Positions 60,172 through 64,000 of a DNA stretch of 64,000 nt are shown piece by piece; position 1 is the stretch's first letter; every line of letters starts with the position of its first letter. A model generated the notes under the pieces. That model was not told where the DNA came from. It was given only the letters and a program-made list of their open reading frames with translations, and did no database searches. A program made the translations under genes and the position numbers. Origin of the DNA: Pseudomonas monteilii NBRC 103158 = DSM 14164 (GTDB lineage: Bacteria > Pseudomonadota > Gammaproteobacteria > Pseudomonadales > Pseudomonadaceae); assembly GCF_000730605.1 (NCBI RefSeq), contig NZ_BBIS01000040.1, forward strand, positions 58,541-122,540. The letters are read 5' to 3'.

Positions 60172-60576
60172 GTGGTGAGTCAGGACTTCAGTCGGGAAAA
60201 GCGACTGCTTACACCCCGACACTTCAAAGCGGTCTTCGACTCCCCAACCGGCAAGGTTCCAGGGAAAAACCTGCTGATCCTTGCTCGCGAGAACGGCCTT
60301 GATCACCCAAGGCTCGGCCTGGTGATTGGCAAGAAGAGCGTCAAGCTCGCCGTTCAACGCAACCGCCTCAAGCGCTTGATGCGCGATTCCTTTCGTCTGA
60401 ACCAGCAAATGCTCGCCGGGTTGGACATCGTGATCGTCGCGCGCAAGGGATTGGGTGAAGTAGAAAACCCGGAATTGCACCAACACTTTGGCAAACTCTG
60501 GAAACGCCTGGCGCGCAGCCGGCCAACACCAGCAGTCACCGCCAATTCCGCAGGGGTAGACAGCCAAGATGCGTAA
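60172..60576 (+). CDS. rnpA: Ribonuclease P protein component
   Basis: 134 residues starting at a GTG (VVSQDFSREKRLLTPRHF); the second GTG at 60175 is an alternative start one codon in. RNR motif RNRLKRLMRDSFR is present near residue 63. It assists the RNase P RNA in maturing tRNA 5' ends. Lies between rpmH and yidD; its last 8 nt overlap yidD. Confidence 0.95.
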   Translation: MVSQDFSREKRLLTPRHFKAVFDSPTGKVPGKNLLILARENGLDHPRLGLVIGKKSVKLAVQRNRLKRLMRDSFRLNQQMLAGLDIVIVARKGLGEVENPELHQHFGKLWKRLARSRPTPAVTANSAGVDSQDA

Positions 60577-60814
60577 ACTGGCGCTCGTTCCGATCCAGTT
60601 TTACCGTTATGCCATCAGCCCCCTGATGGCCAACCACTGTCGTTTCTTCCCCAGCTGCTCCTGTTACGCTTATGAAGCCATCGAAAACCACGGCCTCTGG
60701 CGTGGTGGGTGGCTAGCCGTTCGTCGCCTGGGGCGTTGTCATCCGTGGAACGACGGCGGTTTCGATCCCGTTCCACCTGCTCCTTCCTCCCGAACTTCTT
60801 CGATAGCCGAGTAA
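60569..60814 (+). CDS. yidD: Membrane protein insertion efficiency factor YidD
   Basis: 81 residues. YidD signature region CRFFPSCSCYAYEAIENHG (residues 24-42, starting with the Cys cluster) and GRCHPWNDGGFDPVP. Peripheral inner-membrane protein that aids YidC. Overlaps rnpA by 8 nt and precedes yidC by 2 nt. Confidence 0.93.
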   Translation: MRKLALVPIQFYRYAISPLMANHCRFFPSCSCYAYEAIENHGLWRGGWLAVRRLGRCHPWNDGGFDPVPPAPSSRTSSIAE

Positions 60815-60816
60815 TC

Positions 60817-62499
60817 ATGGATATTAAACGCACGATCCTGATCGTCGCCCTGGCAATCGTGTCCTACGTCATGGTCCTCAAGTGGAACCAGGACTACGGC
60901 CAGGCTGCCCTGCCGACTCAGAATACTGCTGCCAGCACTGTTGCCCCGGGCTTGCCGGATGGCGTACCGGCCGGTAATGCCGGCGCCAGCGCCGATGTAC
61001 CGAGCGCCAACGCCGAAACCAGCACAGCCGAACTGGCACCCGTTGCAGTCAGCAAGGACCTGATCCGGGTCAAGACCGATGTTCTGGACCTGGCTATCGA
61101 TCCGGTCGGTGGTGACATCGTCCAGCTGAACCTGCCGAAGTTCCCACGTCGCCAGGACCACCCGGACATTCCGTTCCAGCTGTTCGACAACGGTGGTGAG
61201 CGTGTCTACCTGGCACAAAGCGGCCTGACCGGTGCCAATGGCCCGGATGCCCGCCCTGCCGGTCGCCCGCTTTACGCAGCCGACCAGAAGGGTTACCAGC
61301 TGGCTGATGGCCAGGATCAACTGGTGGTCGACCTGAAGTTCAGCGACAACGGCGTCAACTACATCAAGCGCTTCAGCTTCAAGCGTGGTGAGTACGACCT
61401 GAATGTCAGCTACCTGATCGACAACCAGAGCGGTCAGGCCTGGAGCGGCAACATGTTTGCCCAGCTCAAGCGTGACGCCAGCTCCGATCCGTCGTCGAGC
61501 ACCGCTACCGGCACCGCAACCTACCTGGGCGCCGCCCTGTGGACAGCTTCCGAGCCTTACAAAAAGGTCTCGATGAAGGACATCGACAAAGGTAGTTTGA
61601 AAGAAAATGTGTCCGGCGGCTGGGTTGCCTGGCTGCAGCACTACTTCGTGACCGCCTGGATTCCGGCCAAGTCGGACAACAACGTTGTCCAGACCCGCAA
61701 GGACAGCCAGGGCAACTACATCATCGGCTACACCGGCCCAGTCATCAGCGTGCCTGCTGGCGGCAAGGTCGAAACCAGCGCCATGCTGTACGCCGGTCCG
61801 AAAATCCAGTCCAAGCTGAAAGAGTTGTCCCCAGGCCTGGAACTGACCGTCGACTACGGCTTCCTGTGGTTCATTGCCCAGCCGATCTTCTGGCTGCTGC
61901 AACATATCCACAGCTTGCTGGGTAACTGGGGCTGGTCGATCATCGTACTGACCATGCTGATCAAAGGCCTGTTCTTCCCGTTGTCGGCTGCAAGCTACCG
62001 TTCGATGGCACGTATGCGTGCTGTTGCGCCGAAGCTCGCCGCGCTGAAGGAACGCTTCGGTGACGATCGCCAGAAGATGTCCCAGGCGATGATGGAGCTG
62101 TACAAGAAAGAGAAGATCAACCCGCTGGGCGGCTGCCTGCCGATCCTGGTACAAATGCCGGTATTCCTGGCCCTGTACTGGGTACTGCTGGAAAGCGTTG
62201 AAATGCGCCAGGCCCCATGGATGCTGTGGATTACCGACCTGTCGATCAAGGATCCGTTCTTCATCCTGCCGATCATCATGGGCGCCACCATGTTCATCCA
62301 GCAGCGCCTGAACCCGACCCCACCGGATCCGATGCAGGCCAAGGTGATGAAAATGATGCCGATCATCTTCACCTTCTTCTTCCTGTGGTTCCCGGCTGGC
62401 CTGGTGCTGTACTGGGTTGTGAACAACTGCCTGTCGATCACTCAGCAGTGGTACATCACCCGCAGCATCGAGGCAGCCAGCAAAAAAGCTGCTGCTTGA
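60817..62499 (+). CDS. yidC: Membrane protein insertase YidC
   Basis: 560 residues from MDIKRTILIVALAIVSYVMV. Single N-terminal membrane segment, large periplasmic beta domain (about 25-340), then the conserved five-helix core with GGCLPILVQMPVFLALYWV and FLWFPAGLVLYWVVNN. It inserts and folds inner-membrane proteins. It is followed by a good terminator before mnmE. Confidence 0.98.
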   Translation: MDIKRTILIVALAIVSYVMVLKWNQDYGQAALPTQNTAASTVAPGLPDGVPAGNAGASADVPSANAETSTAELAPVAVSKDLIRVKTDVLDLAIDPVGGDIVQLNLPKFPRRQDHPDIPFQLFDNGGERVYLAQSGLTGANGPDARPAGRPLYAADQKGYQLADGQDQLVVDLKFSDNGVNYIKRFSFKRGEYDLNVSYLIDNQSGQAWSGNMFAQLKRDASSDPSSSTATGTATYLGAALWTASEPYKKVSMKDIDKGSLKENVSGGWVAWLQHYFVTAWIPAKSDNNVVQTRKDSQGNYIIGYTGPVISVPAGGKVETSAMLYAGPKIQSKLKELSPGLELTVDYGFLWFIAQPIFWLLQHIHSLLGNWGWSIIVLTMLIKGLFFPLSAASYRSMARMRAVAPKLAALKERFGDDRQKMSQAMMELYKKEKINPLGGCLPILVQMPVFLALYWVLLESVEMRQAPWMLWITDLSIKDPFFILPIIMGATMFIQQRLNPTPPDPMQAKVMKMMPIIFTFFFLWFPAGLVLYWVVNNCLSITQQWYITRSIEAASKKAAA

Positions 62500-62525
62500 C
62501 AGGCTACTGCGCTAGCCTGTGAATA

Positions 62526-62552
62526 AAAAACGCCCCCTAGTGGGGCGTTTTT
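62526..62552 (+). terminator. Terminator after yidC
   Basis: AAAAACGCCCC-CTAGT-GGGGCGTTTTT: an 11-bp symmetric arm, GC-rich centre and five Ts, 26 nt past the yidC stop. mnmE, starting 36 nt later, may have its own promoter or receive readthrough. Confidence 0.9.
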
Positions 62553-62587
62553 GCTATCTGTCGTTTTTGTCGTAGAGGCTTTCGAGC

Positions 62588-63958
62588 ATGAACACTGTGC
62601 GTGAAACCATCGCCGCCATCGCTACCGCCCAAGGCCGCGGCGGGGTGGGTATTGTCAGGTTGTCCGGGCCTCTGGCTGCCAAGGCCGGCCAGTTGATCAC
62701 CGGCCGTACACTCACCCCTCGGCATGCCCATTACGGCCCGTTCCGCGACGATGAAGGGCTTGTACTGGATGAGGGCATCGCGCTGTTCTTCCCGGGGCCG
62801 AATTCGTTCACAGGCGAGGATGTGCTCGAACTGCAGGGCCACGGCGGACCTGTGGTCCTGGACATGTTGCTGCAGCGCTGTGTACAAGTCGGCTGCCGCC
62901 TGGCCCGCCCGGGCGAATTCAGCGAGCGTGCGTTCCTCAATGACAAACTTGACCTCGCCCAGGCCGAAGCTATTGCCGACCTGATCGAGGCCAGTTCCAG
63001 CCAGGCGGCGCGTAACGCCCTGCGTTCGCTGCAGGGGGAGTTCTCGAAACGTGTGCACAGCCTTACCGAAGCGTTGATTGCCCTGCGCATCTACGTCGAG
63101 GCGGCTATCGACTTCCCGGAAGAAGAAATCGACTTCCTTGCCGATGGCCACGTGCTGTCGATGCTCGATGCCGTACGCAGCGAGTTATCCACTGTGCAGC
63201 GCGAGGCCGGGCAGGGCGCCTTGCTGCGTGACGGCATGACGGTGGTCATCGCCGGCCGGCCGAATGCGGGCAAGTCGAGCCTGCTGAACCAGCTTGCTGG
63301 CCGGGAAGCGGCCATTGTCACCGACATTGCCGGTACCACCCGGGACATCCTGCGGGAACATATCCACATCGACGGCATGCCACTGCACGTCGTCGATACG
63401 GCCGGTTTGCGCGATACCGACGACCATGTGGAAAAGATCGGCGTGGAACGCGCCCTGAAGGCCATTGGCGAGGCTGACCGTGTGTTGCTGGTGGTCGACT
63501 CCACCGCGCCCGAGGCCAGCGACCCGTTCGCTTTGTGGCCGGAATTTCTCGACCAGCGGCCAGACCCGGCCAAGGTCACGCTGATTCGCAACAAGGCCGA
63601 CCTGAGTGGTGAGCGGGTAGCGCTGGAGCAGTGTGATGACGGCCATGTGACGATCACCCTCAGCGCCAAAGGGGACGATGCAGGGCTGCAACTGCTGCGC
63701 GACCATCTGAAGGCCTGCATGGGTTACGAACAGACTGCAGAGAGTGGTTTCAGTGCCCGTAGGCGCCATCTGGATGCCTTGCGCCAAGCCAGCGAACACC
63801 TTGAGCACGGCCGTGCTCAGTTGACCCTGGCGGGCGCAGGAGAGCTGCTGGCTGAGGACTTGCGCCAGGCACAACATGCCTTGGGCGAAATTACCGGGGC
63901 ATTCAGCTCGGATGATTTGTTGGGGCGGATTTTCTCCAGCTTCTGCATCGGCAAATAA
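62588..63958 (+). CDS. mnmE: tRNA modification GTPase MnmE
   Basis: 456 residues. N-terminal folate-binding domain, central helical part, and an inserted Ras-like G domain with GRPNAGKSSLLN (about 223), DTAGLRDT and RNKAD (NKAD, G4), ending with the C-terminal FCIGK whose Cys is conserved. With MnmG it modifies U34 of certain tRNAs. Confidence 0.98.
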   Translation: MNTVRETIAAIATAQGRGGVGIVRLSGPLAAKAGQLITGRTLTPRHAHYGPFRDDEGLVLDEGIALFFPGPNSFTGEDVLELQGHGGPVVLDMLLQRCVQVGCRLARPGEFSERAFLNDKLDLAQAEAIADLIEASSSQAARNALRSLQGEFSKRVHSLTEALIALRIYVEAAIDFPEEEIDFLADGHVLSMLDAVRSELSTVQREAGQGALLRDGMTVVIAGRPNAGKSSLLNQLAGREAAIVTDIAGTTRDILREHIHIDGMPLHVVDTAGLRDTDDHVEKIGVERALKAIGEADRVLLVVDSTAPEASDPFALWPEFLDQRPDPAKVTLIRNKADLSGERVALEQCDDGHVTITLSAKGDDAGLQLLRDHLKACMGYEQTAESGFSARRRHLDALRQASEHLEHGRAQLTLAGAGELLAEDLRQAQHALGEITGAFSSDDLLGRIFSSFCIGK

Positions 63959-63980
63959 TCCACAACAGGCAAGATCAAGA

Positions 63981-64000
63981 GCCGCTCCTTCGGGAGCGGC
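63981..64000 (+). terminator. Hairpin after mnmE at window end
   Basis: GCCGCTCC-TTCG-GGAGCGGC, a perfect 8-bp stem with a TTCG loop. The window ends at the stem's last base, so any T-run is outside. Confidence 0.75.

Noticed and set aside
61905..61913. ATATCCACA in yidC as a DnaA box (similar ones at 43690 and 63360)
   Set aside because: Each differs from TTATCCACA at the first base, so I did not count them.
1..64000. Search for CRISPR arrays, insertion sequences, prophage, tRNA or rRNA genes
   Set aside because: No direct-repeat array, transposase, integrase, phage structural gene or tRNA cloverleaf was recognised.

Overview
The window is a 64 kb piece of GC-rich chromosome from a Pseudomonas, most likely of the P. 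putida group, that spans the replication origin. The main evidence is the canonical order gyrB-recF-dnaN-dnaA on the minus strand, then the oriC spacer with DnaA boxes, then rpmH-rnpA-yidD-yidC-mnmE on the plus strand. Pseudomonas-type families (PA0061/PA0062 lipoproteins, PA0069-type radical SAM protein, TrpI-controlled trpBA) and REP-like palindromes with the word family 'GGAGCGGG...CCCGC' point the same way. I see no insertion sequence, prophage, CRISPR array, tRNA or rRNA. Strain identity is inference.

Layout. 1-3.4 kb: minus-strand aa3/caa3-type cytochrome c oxidase operon (coxB-ctaD-ctaG-coxC, the last cut by the window edge). 3.8-7 kb: an unknown conserved protein, a SulP anion transporter and a beta-carbonic anhydrase. 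7.2-12.8 kb: a radical SAM protein behind a textbook LexA box, then two related M3 metallopeptidases (one is PrlC) separated by a zinc-ribbon gene. 12.9-19.2 kb: small housekeeping and envelope genes (gamma-carbonic anhydrase, HAD phosphatase, lipoprotein aminopeptidase, two paralogous lipoproteins, two DUF1161 proteins, OsmC-type protein, LLM oxidoreductase, dodecin, DUF883 protein). 19.2-22.2 kb: trpI/trpBA. 22.2-27.8 kb: DOPA-dioxygenase-like gene and a choline-O-sulfate module (LysR regulator, betC, choline-binding protein, SulP transporter). 27.9-33 kb: aroE-hemF, qor, tsaC-dprA. 33-37.5 kb: def-fmt-rsmB-trkA-TPR. 37.5-43.5 kb: lipid A-type acyltransferase, tag, glyQ-glyS-gmhB-plsC. 43.7-48.1 kb: GMC dehydrogenase plus MHS-type transporter with a divergent LysR regulator. 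48.1-52.6 kb: a sulfide/sulfane-sulfur oxidation module. 52.7-64 kb: rcnB-like gene and the origin region.

The most coherent specialised system is at 48-52.6 kb: a persulfide dioxygenase-like hydrolase, a sulfide:quinone oxidoreductase and a TauE/SafE-type exporter in one minus-strand operon, divergent from a sigma-54 activator whose N-terminal cysteines (54, 65, 72) match the spacing of the sulfane-sulfur sensor FisR. Between them lie a sigma-54-like promoter and six TGRCA repeats spaced 10-12 bp apart, which I propose as the activator's binding array. Together these genes would oxidise sulfide to persulfide, then to sulfite, and export the sulfite.

Around the origin, two parS-type palindromes lie inside recF, a DnaA box overlaps the -35 region of a good dnaA promoter candidate, and exact TTATCCACA boxes are scattered through the window far more often than base composition would predict. 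All similarity statements come from recognising families by eye; no searches were run.
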